Below are positions 25,707 through 34,326 of a stretch of DNA of 64,000 bases, piece after piece. This DNA is from Myxococcota bacterium (GTDB taxonomy: Bacteria; Myxococcota_A; UBA9160; SMWR01). How positions within the stretch are numbered: position 1 is the first letter of the stretch; each line of letters starts with the position of its first letter. The stretch is taken from contig JAKVBI010000011.1 in assembly GCA_022447545.1 (NCBI GenBank), positions 124,001 through 188,000 on the forward strand, given 5' to 3'. The position numbers and the translations under genes were made by a program. The notes under the pieces were generated by a model. The model was not told where the DNA came from and searched no databases. It worked only from the letters and a program-made list of their open reading frames with translations.

Positions 25707-26924
25707 TCACATCAACTCTGCCGGGTCGAGACTCCGGATCTTTGCAAGGGCCAGGATTCCGGCCGCGGTACACATCCCGATGGAGAGGATGAAGACACTC
25801 CCCGACGCAAACCAGGAGAAGTGCACCGCAAGGCCCGTCATGCTCCCCAGCATTCGTTGAAACAACAGAGCAACGATGCTCGCGGGAACGAAGCCGAGGA
25901 CCGAGAGAAACCAGGCCTCTGCGACCACCACACGGCGCAGAAACTCATCTCCGTATCCCATCGCCTTGAGGGTCGCGAACTCCTCCAGGTGATCGAGTAC
26001 TTCGGTGTACAAAACCTGATAACAGATCACGACACCCACCGCGAAACCCAGTCCCACTCCTACCAACAGAATCACGCTGAGTGGCGTTTCACTGCGCCAG
26101 TACTCCAGGTCTCGCTCCAGTAGGCGCTCCTTGGTCAAGACCCGCACGTCACCGGGTACGACCCCGGCGATCTCCTGGGCCATCCTCTCCAGGTCAAGAC
26201 CAGGCTCCACATGCAACAGAATGGCCTCAGGGTCGGCACGGTTGACTCCCTGCAGATCGAGCAAGGTCTCGTACCCGACGATCATGTTTCCGTCCACTTC
26301 GAAATCGGCGCCCATGGAAAAGGTTCCAATGATTTCAAGGGGATGCCGGTCCACCTGGGCTGGCCCCGGGCTGAGGGATCCATATCCCGACCGAGAACGG
26401 CGATCGACCAACGCGGTTCCCGGCTTCGCCAACCGAGCGAGCGCAACATTCAACTCATCATCGACGAAAACGGGATCTCCAGGGTCGACGGCAATGACGC
26501 GAATTGGGCGCTCGAGACCGGTTTCGAGATTCCTCCAGAACATCAAATCCATCCAGATGGGATGAGCGGCCTGAATCCCTCGCACCGATTGAGCCTGGAA
26601 CATCCGCACGACCGGCATGTTGTCGCGCGACAAGAATGGATCCTTTTCATCATCCATCACCAGCATGTCGGCATCGAGCTGTCGGATCAACTCTGTGGAG
26701 CTATCCAGAAGAGCGTTTCGAAAGTTCAACTGCAGGCTCATCAGCAGCAACGCAAAAGCAATGCCGGCCGCGGACATCACCAACCGCACCGGCTGGTGGA
26801 GGAGCAGCCGCCAAGAAAGCGCGATCGATGCGTTGCCTCGCACCGTCAACTCAACTCGGCGATGGCCGCCGAGCGGGGCCTGCTCAGCGATCGGCACCAT
26901 CGGTCCAGATGGAGAACTCCACAC
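25707..26924 (-). CDS. ABC transporter permease, DevC/FtsX-like
   Basis: This 405-residue protein has one N-terminal helix at about 43-65 (VRLVMSAAGIAFALLLMSLQL). A roughly 200-residue periplasmic domain follows, and then three C-terminal helices: VILLVGVGLGFAVGVVICYQVLYTEV, VLGFVPASIVALLFQ and VFILSIGMCTAAGILALAKI. That is the FtsX/MacB topology. LHQPVRLVMSAAGIAFALLLM resembles the DevC opening. The start may be GTG at 26924 or ATG at 26900; the latter trims eight residues. It forms one unit with the ATPase and the adaptor upstream. Confidence 0.88.
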   Translation of the reverse strand: MWSSPSGPMVPIAEQAPLGGHRRVELTVRGNASIALSWRLLLHQPVRLVMSAAGIAFALLLMSLQLNFRNALLDSSTELIRQLDADMLVMDDEKDPFLSRDNMPVVRMFQAQSVRGIQAAHPIWMDLMFWRNLETGLERPIRVIAVDPGDPVFVDDELNVALARLAKPGTALVDRRSRSGYGSLSPGPAQVDRHPLEIIGTFSMGADFEVDGNMIVGYETLLDLQGVNRADPEAILLHVEPGLDLERMAQEIAGVVPGDVRVLTKERLLERDLEYWRSETPLSVILLVGVGLGFAVGVVICYQVLYTEVLDHLEEFATLKAMGYGDEFLRRVVVAEAWFLSVLGFVPASIVALLFQRMLGSMTGLAVHFSWFASGSVFILSIGMCTAAGILALAKIRSLDPAELM

Positions 26925-26966
26925 GAAACGACGAAATTTTGCTTTCGAAGACCCATCGCGGGCCGC

Positions 26967-28031
26967 TCACGAACTCCCGAGCGAGTCGACGAAGATCCGC
27001 GCCTGGCCCTCGAGATTTGTGAAGCGCGATGCCTCGGAAGCTTCGTCGAGGCGTATTTTCACTTGGAACACGCGAACCCCCGCGGGCGCACCCGGATCCT
27101 CGCCAAAGATATTGTTCGTATAAATCATCGACCCCACCTCTTCGACGACTCCTTCGATGGGCGCAGCCAGGGCAGCGCTCTCGAATCTCGCACGCTGGCC
27201 GCTCTTAACGTGGCGAATGTCGTTGGCGTGGACCTCGGCCAACGCGTACATCTCCTGAGTGCGGCCCAGGTGTACGATGGGCTGCGCCCCGGTTCGCTCG
27301 CCCGGTCGCTTCAAAACCTTGAGAATCCGACCATCGGTGGGCGCCCGAATGATGGTGCGCTCGAGTTCGGCCTCGGCGCGACGCAAATCGCTCGCGGCCT
27401 CTCGACGCTCGAGATCAAATCCAGCTTCGAGCTTTTTGAGTGCCGCGACCTCCTCGGCCAATCTCTCTTCATGGCGACGCACGGAGAGTTCCGCCTCCTG
27501 GAACTCCCGCCCAGGGCTGAACCCCTTGGCGATGAGACCTCTCTGGTCCTCGACGTCGTCTCTCGCGAAAGCGAGTTCTGCCTCGATCGATCGCACTCGA
27601 GCGTTTTGCGCTTCGATCTCGTAAGGAGTCAGCTCCACACGCTCGAGGGCTAGCTTGGCTGCATCGCGTTCGGCCTCTCGAAGCGCGTGCCCCATCAGCA
27701 CGACGAGCGTCTGCCCCTCCACGACCACCTCACCATCGCTCACGTGCGCTTCCAGAATCACATCGTCGGTCGACGAACCCACCCGAACGACTCGACCGTC
27801 GGGTTCGAGCCGTGCCATGGCCACCACGATGCTTCGGCCTCTCCCAGGGGGTACATCGTTCGTGGAGGCCTGTGCTCCAGCTCCTTCGCCGCAGCCGACG
27901 AGACTCGTGGCCACCAGGACGATTCCCGCAAGGAACCCAAACCGAACCCGGCGGCAGACGAAACCGTATTGGAGCTTCTGAGAGCGGCCCGATGTGCATT
28001 TGGGGACGTGCATGCAAGTGGAGGAGAGCAT
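26967..28031 (-). CDS. Periplasmic adaptor lipoprotein, HlyD/DevB-like
   Basis: The 354-residue protein has a signal peptide ending in the lipobox SLVGC at about residue 47, so it should be a lipid-anchored periplasmic protein. A biotinyl-lipoyl-like half (EAHVSDGEVVVEGQTLVVL) is followed by a long coiled-coil hairpin at about 120-225. The second lipoyl half (IIRAPTDGRILKVLKRPGERTG) and a beta-barrel complete it. This is the membrane-fusion protein layout that joins an inner-membrane pump to TolC. It is 43 bases upstream of the permease gene. The TolC partner is probably the gene at 32746-34266. Confidence 0.9.
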   Translation of the reverse strand: MLSSTCMHVPKCTSGRSQKLQYGFVCRRVRFGFLAGIVLVATSLVGCGEGAGAQASTNDVPPGRGRSIVVAMARLEPDGRVVRVGSSTDDVILEAHVSDGEVVVEGQTLVVLMGHALREAERDAAKLALERVELTPYEIEAQNARVRSIEAELAFARDDVEDQRGLIAKGFSPGREFQEAELSVRRHEERLAEEVAALKKLEAGFDLERREAASDLRRAEAELERTIIRAPTDGRILKVLKRPGERTGAQPIVHLGRTQEMYALAEVHANDIRHVKSGQRARFESAALAAPIEGVVEEVGSMIYTNNIFGEDPGAPAGVRVFQVKIRLDEASEASRFTNLEGQARIFVDSLGSS

Positions 28032-28062
28032 ATCGGATCCCTGATTCGGGCACCCAACCCGC

Positions 28063-28794
28063 TCAGCGATGCCTCAGCTCGAAAAACAGTTCTGTCTCGA
28101 CGTAGACAAAAACAGCCACGACGTAGACCCCGATCCCCATCAATACCACCGACAGCGCATCTAGCGCCCCTCCGATGGCGATCGCAAAGACATAGAGGTT
28201 TTCGAGCCCCGCCAGAGCGATGACCACGGCCTTCCCCATGCCGACCTCACCTTCGGGGCGGTCGTCCATGATTTGTCTTTTTTCAAAATGCAGCTGTGCG
28301 TAGTTTCTGGTGACACGATTCAGAAGCACCAGAATGGACAAGACCAGGGCAAACACGACGGCCCGGTCCGCAAACGCCCCACTCCCTGTCTTCTCCACAA
28401 GGATCCCAATGGACGCGAATAACAAGACCCAGTAGATCTGCCCAATCAACAGGTCGACGAACTGACCGAGTTGACTCGTGCGCCCTGTCACTCGCGCAAC
28501 GTTTCCGTCGACACAATCCAACAACTGATGAAGGAAGCCAAAAGCAGCAACCCAAAGATACGCATTTCCTCCACCCCAGATCGCGGAGCCCAACATCGCC
28601 AGAGCCGCCACACCCGAGAGGAGGCTCACCGCCAGCGGTGACCAACCCCCGTTCACAAAGGGGACTGTCAACCAGAAGGAAAGCGGCCGAAAGATCAACC
28701 AGGCAGGCAACTCGCCCGAAATCTCCTCCCATCGTTTGTCCGAATGAAAGGAGCGTTGAATATCCTGGATGCGATAGCGCTTGCCTTGCATCAC
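28063..28794 (-). CDS. CDP-alcohol phosphatidyltransferase, last catalytic Asp replaced
   Basis: This 243-residue polytopic enzyme belongs to the family that moves a phospho-alcohol group from a CDP donor to a lipid or alcohol. The signature is DCVDGNVAR with G110 and D114. Seen are D93, D96, G97, A100, R101, G110 and D114, but position 118, normally the last Asp, is Gly (codon GGG). The fourth Asp is needed for metal binding and catalysis in studied members. GTG and ATG lie side by side at the start; the ATG is at 28791. It begins at the stop codon of the enzyme gene upstream. A second, intact paralogue is at 31957. Confidence 0.85.
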   Translation of the reverse strand: MMQGKRYRIQDIQRSFHSDKRWEEISGELPAWLIFRPLSFWLTVPFVNGGWSPLAVSLLSGVAALAMLGSAIWGGGNAYLWVAAFGFLHQLLDCVDGNVARVTGRTSQLGQFVDLLIGQIYWVLLFASIGILVEKTGSGAFADRAVVFALVLSILVLLNRVTRNYAQLHFEKRQIMDDRPEGEVGMGKAVVIALAGLENLYVFAIAIGGALDALSVVLMGIGVYVVAVFVYVETELFFELRHR

Positions 28795-30387
28795 CTAGGG
28801 GACAAAATCGGTCTCACGAACGGTCGCATGGGCGTCACGTCCGAGATAGGGGTTGACCAAACTGTCGTCATTCCTCTTCTGCACCCACTTCCCATACCCC
28901 GGAGCGTCACCACAGTGGTAGGCCACCAGCGAGTCGTGGAAGGAGGGGTGGGCGGCCACGAAGGCAATCAGCAACTGGGAAATCCTTCCGAACAATTCTC
29001 GTGCCTCTTCCAGATCGGTGACTCCCGAGTACTGCTCGGCCAGTTCGCGAAGGATCAAGAACGCCCCTCGTTCCTCTTCGTCACTGGTTCGGTCAGCCTC
29101 TCGCTCGGTCAACAGCACGAGGGATTCGGCATGACCATGAACTTCATCGAAGACTTCGTAGGCCAGGGCATTGCGGATGCCCTCATACGCGTTCATCGCC
29201 TTGGAGAGTTCTGGCACCGACACGCTGGCAGGCCGATCCAGGCGCACCTGCCCGTGATCGATGCCGCGCTCCTCATAGACGTCCTCGGGCACCCGTTCTG
29301 CTTCTCGAATGAGGCGATCCAGTTGATCGCGAAGTTCGGACTCCTGAGCGAGGCCCTTTCCGATCAGATTCTCCTCCTCGCGCGGGTCCTCCACGAGGTC
29401 ATGGAGGGCCTCCCCGAGAGAATCGTGGCGAGTGAACTTGTACTGATGGGTTCGAACCGCACGGACGTTTGGGCGCCAGGGGGAGAACCATCTGCCACCG
29501 GTCTCCGAGTATGCAACCCGTTCCGGCATCGGACCGCCATCACGCAATTCGGGCCACAGAGATTCTCCCTGCCCGCCCAGCGGTGGCAGTTGGAACGCAT
29601 CGAGAATCGTCGGTGCCATGTCAATGGAGCGAACGGGTTCCTCGACGACTCGAACCGGAAAAGTCGGCTCGTGGATCAACCCGGTGAAGGTTCGAATCGT
29701 GTTGTCGGTGAGGTACACCCCAGTTGTTGGCTCCATCTCCGGGTGGGACTCCCAGTCCCAATCGGGATCAGCGCGATCTCGCAAACGCATGCCGTGATCC
29801 GAGAACACCATTGCCAGAGTGTTGGGGCCAACGAGTCTCCGGTAGTATCGCTCGAACTCTCGCGCGAGTTCCGCAATGGCTTGCTCGAAACGCTCGGCGG
29901 TCATCTCCTGCGGTGCGTTGCAGCACGCATCGTGCACGTGTTGAAAAGAAAGAGACGCAAAACGAGGTCCCGACACCGCTTCCCAGTCGTCGAAAACTCG
30001 ATCGCTGAGGATTGGCATGAGTCGATACACATCGAAACTCGGCAGAGGCTCCACCGGCTCGAAGGGGCTCCCCGCGTAGCACATTGTCGTGTAACCCTCG
30101 CGGCGGAGCAGATCTGTGATGGTGACGGCGTCGGAATGCAGATCGTCGCTGGTGGTCTTGTAGGCAGCATTGACCCCATTCGTGGTCCCGTAAAGGCTCG
30201 TAAACAATGCGTTCAGCGCGATCAACGAATAGGGTCCAGCAGCAATCGACCGGGTAAAGAGCGTCCCGCGCGACAAGACTTCGTCGATGAATGTCGTCTG
30301 CGGCGTCTTCCCACCGCAAATCTTCACGCGGTCGGGTCGAACCCCGTCCAGCAGGAACCACACGATGTCGGGCTTCATGAGATCCAT
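28795..30387 (-). CDS. Alkaline-phosphatase-superfamily enzyme (sulfatase/phosphotransferase-like)
   Basis: The 530-residue product starts MDLMKPDIVWFLLDGVRPD, giving the first metal-binding Asp (D14), and has FSDHGMRLRD for the second metal pair. The usual sulfatase CxPxR/SxPxR motif is absent. The matching place reads GPYSLIALNALFTSLYG, so a Ser or Tyr may be the nucleophile, as in phosphoglycerol or phosphoethanolamine transferases. No signal peptide or transmembrane helix is seen, so it should be cytosolic, unlike EptA or LtaS. The last roughly 150 residues are acidic and not recognised. It is the first gene of the minus-strand operon and abuts the CDP-alcohol transferase gene. Confidence 0.8.
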   Translation of the reverse strand: MDLMKPDIVWFLLDGVRPDRVKICGGKTPQTTFIDEVLSRGTLFTRSIAAGPYSLIALNALFTSLYGTTNGVNAAYKTTSDDLHSDAVTITDLLRREGYTTMCYAGSPFEPVEPLPSFDVYRLMPILSDRVFDDWEAVSGPRFASLSFQHVHDACCNAPQEMTAERFEQAIAELAREFERYYRRLVGPNTLAMVFSDHGMRLRDRADPDWDWESHPEMEPTTGVYLTDNTIRTFTGLIHEPTFPVRVVEEPVRSIDMAPTILDAFQLPPLGGQGESLWPELRDGGPMPERVAYSETGGRWFSPWRPNVRAVRTHQYKFTRHDSLGEALHDLVEDPREEENLIGKGLAQESELRDQLDRLIREAERVPEDVYEERGIDHGQVRLDRPASVSVPELSKAMNAYEGIRNALAYEVFDEVHGHAESLVLLTEREADRTSDEEERGAFLILRELAEQYSGVTDLEEARELFGRISQLLIAFVAAHPSFHDSLVAYHCGDAPGYGKWVQKRNDDSLVNPYLGRDAHATVRETDFVP

Positions 30388-30765
30388 CCGTGTGCTGTTG
30401 GTATGGCGCGGGTCACGGGACCCGGAAGCGGAGCCCCAGGCGGCGCGTGCCGGACGGGGGGAACCCACGCACAGCGGGGTTCGAAACGCCGCCAGCATAG
30501 CCACCGATCCTCCGCTTGGCAGGGCAATGCTCGATCCCACCCCTCGGACGCTCCAGGTGCCCGAAAGCCGATGCCCTGCCGGCTTTCCGGCCACAAAGTC
30601 TTGGTTTCGCGAGTTTGGGGACCGCGAGCTAAGTTCCCACCCGCAGTCGAACCGGGCGCCGCGGGACCCGTCTCGCGTCCAGCCGCTCCGTCGGCCCTTT
30701 AATCGGGGGCCGGGGCGTCCAGCGAAGTCATCCAACCGCCGAAGATCCAAGCCAAGGAGAGGGAT
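30388..30765. other. Divergent intergenic region between two envelope operons
   Basis: 378 bases without a supported gene separate the phosphatase-superfamily gene (minus) from the GNAT gene (plus). It should hold both promoters of the lipid/export set. GCCGGCTTTCCGGC near 30577-30590 is a short inverted repeat. No clear -35/-10 pair was found, and frames crossing the gap look like shadows. Confidence 0.4.
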
Positions 30766-31938
30766 GTGGCACGGATCCGTCTCATGACCACCGGGGATAT
30801 CGGTCCAGTTGCGGACCTGACAGCACGGGCTTTCGGCCAGGACAACGTGCAGGAAATGCGAGAGGAGCTGAGCCGGGCCTATCGCCACTGCCCTTTCATG
30901 CGGGAGGACTTGGGATTCGTCGCCGAGGAGGAGGGCCGAATCCTTGCGAAGTGGCAGATCCTCGATTTCCGGGCCCGACTCTCGGGCGCAGAGATTCGCC
31001 TGGGAGGCGTCCAGGCAGTCGTCGCCGAACCCGATCAACGCGGTCGGGGCCCAGCGATACAAATCGTCGCCCACGGAATCCGCTGGTGTCGCGAGGAGGG
31101 GTTCGACCTGGTTCTGGGCTTCGCCCAACGCGCCCGCTTTTACGAGCGACTCGGAGCCAACCTCGTGATGGCCGAGCCCGAAATCCACGTCGACACCCGG
31201 CGGATCCCGCAATTGCGTGAGGATCCGTTCAAACCCATGACTCCCCAAGACCTTCCCCTTGTGCTCGACCACTACCACGCGAGCAATCTCAATCGCTCTG
31301 GAAGCATGCTGCGTACCGTCGAGCACTGGGATTGGATGCCTCGTCGAGCACCGGAAGTTCTCTTGTGTGACGAAGGCTATGTGGGATTCAGACGCGTCCG
31401 CGATGCCATAGAGATCCGTGAACTCGGTGGACGGACTCCCGCCTTCTACGAATCAGCCCTCCGCAAACTGGGTGAGATCGCACGCGAGGGTGACCTTTCT
31501 GAAGTTCGCGGCCCGATCCCCCTCGATCACCCCTTTTCCTCGGCATGTGCACGTCGCGGGGCAGAGTTCCAGCTGCGACACCCTCGTGACGGCGGTGCCC
31601 TTGCGCTGCTCATCAATCTCGAATCCCTACTTCAAAAGCTTCAGCCCAGCCTCAGTTCGAGGATCGCCGAATCGACCCGACACGACCTCCGCATCACACT
31701 ACACATTCACTGCCAGGAGCAGGAATGCGAGCTCATTCTCAACCCACGAGGCCCCAACGATGCTCGGGTCGAAATCGATTGCGGCCCTGCGGCCCTGCTC
31801 CCCATGATCTTCGGCTACAAATCGGCGAGAAGCACCGCATTCGAACACGCTCTCGACCTGGATGAACTCTCACTTCAACTCCTCGAAATCCTGTTCCCTC
31901 AAGGACACCCTTTCATGTGGGAACCCGATCGCTACTGA
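30766..31938 (+). CDS. GNAT-family acetyltransferase with C-terminal extension
   Basis: The 390-residue protein has a GNAT domain at about 1-150. VVAEPDQRGRGPAIQIV holds the Q/RxxGxG/A loop that binds acyl-CoA, and FYERLGANLV is the typical last strand. The remaining 240 residues include a second, degenerate GNAT-like half and a sterol-carrier-like C-terminus, a layout seen in Eis-type N-acetyltransferases. GTG at 30766 follows AAGGAGAGGG. It is the first gene of the plus-strand trio with a CDP-alcohol transferase and TolC. It could acylate the amine of AEP or a sugar; that is inference. Confidence 0.75.
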   Translation: MARIRLMTTGDIGPVADLTARAFGQDNVQEMREELSRAYRHCPFMREDLGFVAEEEGRILAKWQILDFRARLSGAEIRLGGVQAVVAEPDQRGRGPAIQIVAHGIRWCREEGFDLVLGFAQRARFYERLGANLVMAEPEIHVDTRRIPQLREDPFKPMTPQDLPLVLDHYHASNLNRSGSMLRTVEHWDWMPRRAPEVLLCDEGYVGFRRVRDAIEIRELGGRTPAFYESALRKLGEIAREGDLSEVRGPIPLDHPFSSACARRGAEFQLRHPRDGGALALLINLESLLQKLQPSLSSRIAESTRHDLRITLHIHCQEQECELILNPRGPNDARVEIDCGPAALLPMIFGYKSARSTAFEHALDLDELSLQLLEILFPQGHPFMWEPDRY

Positions 31939-31956
31939 GAACCCGCGAGGAAGACC

Positions 31957-32586
31957 TTGATCGACGCCCTCTACAAAACTCATCTCGATTCGTTCTGGAA
32001 CCGACTCGGCCAGGTATTTGCCCGGGCAGGACTCACGGCGAACGCCGTCACCTGGTTGGGCCTCGTCCTGAACTTCGCCAACGCCTTGGCGTTCATCGCG
32101 CACCAAAACTTCTGGTTATTCGGTATCTGCCTCGCCCTGGTCGAGTTGTTGGACAATGTGGACGGCGCAATCGCTCGGGTGACAGGTCAATCGAGTCGGG
32201 CCGGCGCCTATCTGGACGCAGCAACCGACCGTTACAAGGAAACCTTCCCACTGTTCGCCGTTGCCTGGGTCACTGGATATTGGGCCGTTTGCTTCCTTGC
32301 AATCACCGGCTCGATTCTGGTCAGCTACCACCACGCACGCGCCCAGGCCGAGGGAATCAAAAGCGCGAGGCCTCGGGGACTCCCGGCGCTCTTTGAACGC
32401 CTGGAACGTGTCGCCACCCTATGCATCGGCCTGGTACTCACTCCTTTCCTTCCCCAGGACCTGCTCCTGGGGCACGACTTCCTGTTCTTCGCGCTCTGGA
32501 TCCTCGCGATCATGAGCCACGTCACGGCAGTTCAGCGCTTCCTCGGTGGTTGGCACGCCCTCAGGGACGACGACCTGACCCCTTGA
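31957..32586 (+). CDS. CDP-alcohol phosphatidyltransferase
   Basis: This 209-residue polytopic membrane enzyme has the full CDP-alcohol motif: D66, D69, G70, A73, R74, G83, D87 and D91. It shares the VDGxxARVTGxxS core with the gene at 28063, so the two are paralogues. TTG at 31957 follows GAGGAAG and starts 18 bases after the GNAT gene. Donor could be CDP-diacylglycerol or, by analogy with ethanolamine phosphotransferases, a CMP-phosphonate from the pathway at 16961-21668. The sequence alone does not decide this. Confidence 0.88.
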   Translation: MIDALYKTHLDSFWNRLGQVFARAGLTANAVTWLGLVLNFANALAFIAHQNFWLFGICLALVELLDNVDGAIARVTGQSSRAGAYLDAATDRYKETFPLFAVAWVTGYWAVCFLAITGSILVSYHHARAQAEGIKSARPRGLPALFERLERVATLCIGLVLTPFLPQDLLLGHDFLFFALWILAIMSHVTAVQRFLGGWHALRDDDLTP

Positions 32587-32745
32587 AAGTACGAGGGCTC
32601 AAACAGAGCACCGCGCGCTTCGATGCGCCAAGCTTTCGACGCCCCATGGGGTCGGTGGCTTACGTGGTCACCGAGGCATGCCAATGCTTCGAGACCCAAC
32701 TCGGCGCCGCCCACGAAGGTCGGAATTCATGAGGGAAGGAAAGTC

Positions 32746-34266
32746 ATGAAGAATTCGTACCCGGCAGCCCTCTTCGGAGCGCTGATTCTCCTGCTCTGCC
32801 AGGTCAGCCTGACGAACGCTCAGGAGCCCAGCGACGTCATCGAAGTCGGAAACATCCAGGACCTGGACCTCGACCGGTTCCGTAAAATCATCGACCAGAG
32901 CGATGACGTGGGTCCCCCACCCGCAACGACGCGAAGGAGTCTGAGCCTGCGCGAAAGTGTGCAGGTCGCACTTCAACACAACCTCGACATCCAGATCGCA
33001 CGCCTCGACCTCGACATTCTCGTTCCCGAGGTCGCTGCCAATGAAGCAAAATTTGATCCCACCCCGGGCTTCACCGCCAGTTATTCGGGAAGCACGATCT
33101 TCGAAACCAACCGGCCCACCAAACGTGCCGACGCGCAGGAGGTCATCGCATTCATCCGCCAGGAACTTCCCACCGGTGGGCAGGTCGAGATCGGCGGCGG
33201 ATATCAGCGTTCTTTCGACAACGGAGAAGACGACAACTTCGACGCACCACGCCCTTCCACCAGCGAAATCGCAGGCCTGCGCTTCGGGCTGAGGCACCCG
33301 CTGCTGAAAGGAGCACGTACCTATGTGGCGCGCAGCGGCATCCAGAACAGTGAACTGGATCGAGATGTCTCGAGCTCTCGGTTACGAAGCCAGGTGCTAC
33401 GCGTGACCGCCGAGACCAAGGCAGCCTACTACGACGCGATCTTGAGCGAGCGCCTGATCGAAGTGATCCAGCAGGCGATCCAACGAGACCATCAACTCCT
33501 GGAGTACTCGGAGGCCTTGTTCAAATCCGGACGCGTGAGCCAGCGGGATGTCATTAGTGCCAAGATCAATCTCACGAGCGACTCGGTGAAGCAATCGAGT
33601 CGGTTGGCAGCCCGCGAGCTTGCCCAGACCACTCTGCGCAACATCCTGGGTCTGCCCATCGATCAACAGATCGAAATCGAAGACGAAACCGTCCCATTCC
33701 GACCTGTGAAGATCGAACTCGAACGATGGATTCGTGAAGCCCTCGAGCAACGGCCCGAAATCGCTGAACTGAAGGCAGAACTCGAGCGGGCACGTCTGAA
33801 GGTCCGGATCAGGGGCAACGGACTCCTACCCCGCTTCGATGCCTTCGGGCGTTACGACCAGGGCGCCGACTGGGAGAGCAATGAGTGGATCGTGGGGACG
33901 GAGTTCGAGATCCCCTTTGGAAACGTCGCCGCAAAATCTCGGCTCAAAAGTGCCGAGAACGAGCAGAAGCGAGTCGAACGTCTTCTCGTCAAGAGTCAGC
34001 GCTCCATCGAGACGGAGGTCCGGCAGACCGAGATTCGACTACGCGCCAACATTCTCCAACTACGAGACCTCGCGACTGGAGTCGAACAGGCGCGAACCAA
34101 GCGGAGCATTGCGCGCGGTCGCTTCCAGCAGGGCCTCGCCAACAACTTCGACGTCACCGACGCCGATCGTGATCTCGTCGAGGCACAGAGCTCACTCCTG
34201 GCGGCAGTGGTTCAGTACGCATCAAACCTCGCCTTCCTGGAAGCGGCCATCGCGCGGCCGATCTGA
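32746..34266 (+). CDS. TolC-family outer-membrane channel protein
   Basis: The 506-residue product has a signal peptide (MKNSYPAALFGALILLLCQ to about residue 25). The protein then carries the duplicated helical repeats of outer-membrane efflux proteins. LSLRESVQVALQHNLDIQIA opens the first half and VEQARTKRSIARGRFQQGLANNFDVTDADRDLVEAQ the second. GGAAGGAAAG precedes the ATG. As the only TolC-like gene in the window, and beside the CDP-alcohol transferase, it probably completes the DevBCA-like pump encoded at 24972-28031 on the other strand. A 159-base gap separates it from the gene upstream. Confidence 0.9.
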   Translation: MKNSYPAALFGALILLLCQVSLTNAQEPSDVIEVGNIQDLDLDRFRKIIDQSDDVGPPPATTRRSLSLRESVQVALQHNLDIQIARLDLDILVPEVAANEAKFDPTPGFTASYSGSTIFETNRPTKRADAQEVIAFIRQELPTGGQVEIGGGYQRSFDNGEDDNFDAPRPSTSEIAGLRFGLRHPLLKGARTYVARSGIQNSELDRDVSSSRLRSQVLRVTAETKAAYYDAILSERLIEVIQQAIQRDHQLLEYSEALFKSGRVSQRDVISAKINLTSDSVKQSSRLAARELAQTTLRNILGLPIDQQIEIEDETVPFRPVKIELERWIREALEQRPEIAELKAELERARLKVRIRGNGLLPRFDAFGRYDQGADWESNEWIVGTEFEIPFGNVAAKSRLKSAENEQKRVERLLVKSQRSIETEVRQTEIRLRANILQLRDLATGVEQARTKRSIARGRFQQGLANNFDVTDADRDLVEAQSSLLAAVVQYASNLAFLEAAIARPI

Positions 34267-34326
34267 CCCGACAGGCATCGGCAAAGGATGCCCGGAGTGC
34301 CAGACCCGTGGGCTCGGAAACAAGGC

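Noticed and set aside
26211-27653. A 480-codon open frame on the plus strand
   Set aside because: It is antisense to the permease and adaptor genes and has no domain.
28744-30702. A 652-codon open frame on the plus strand
   Set aside because: It lies fully across the phosphatase-superfamily gene on the minus strand, shows no domain and reads as a mirror of a real gene in GC-rich DNA.
33168-33183. Palindrome CCCACCGGTGGG similar to the one at 15741
   Set aside because: It is inside the TolC coding sequence and explained by codon use.
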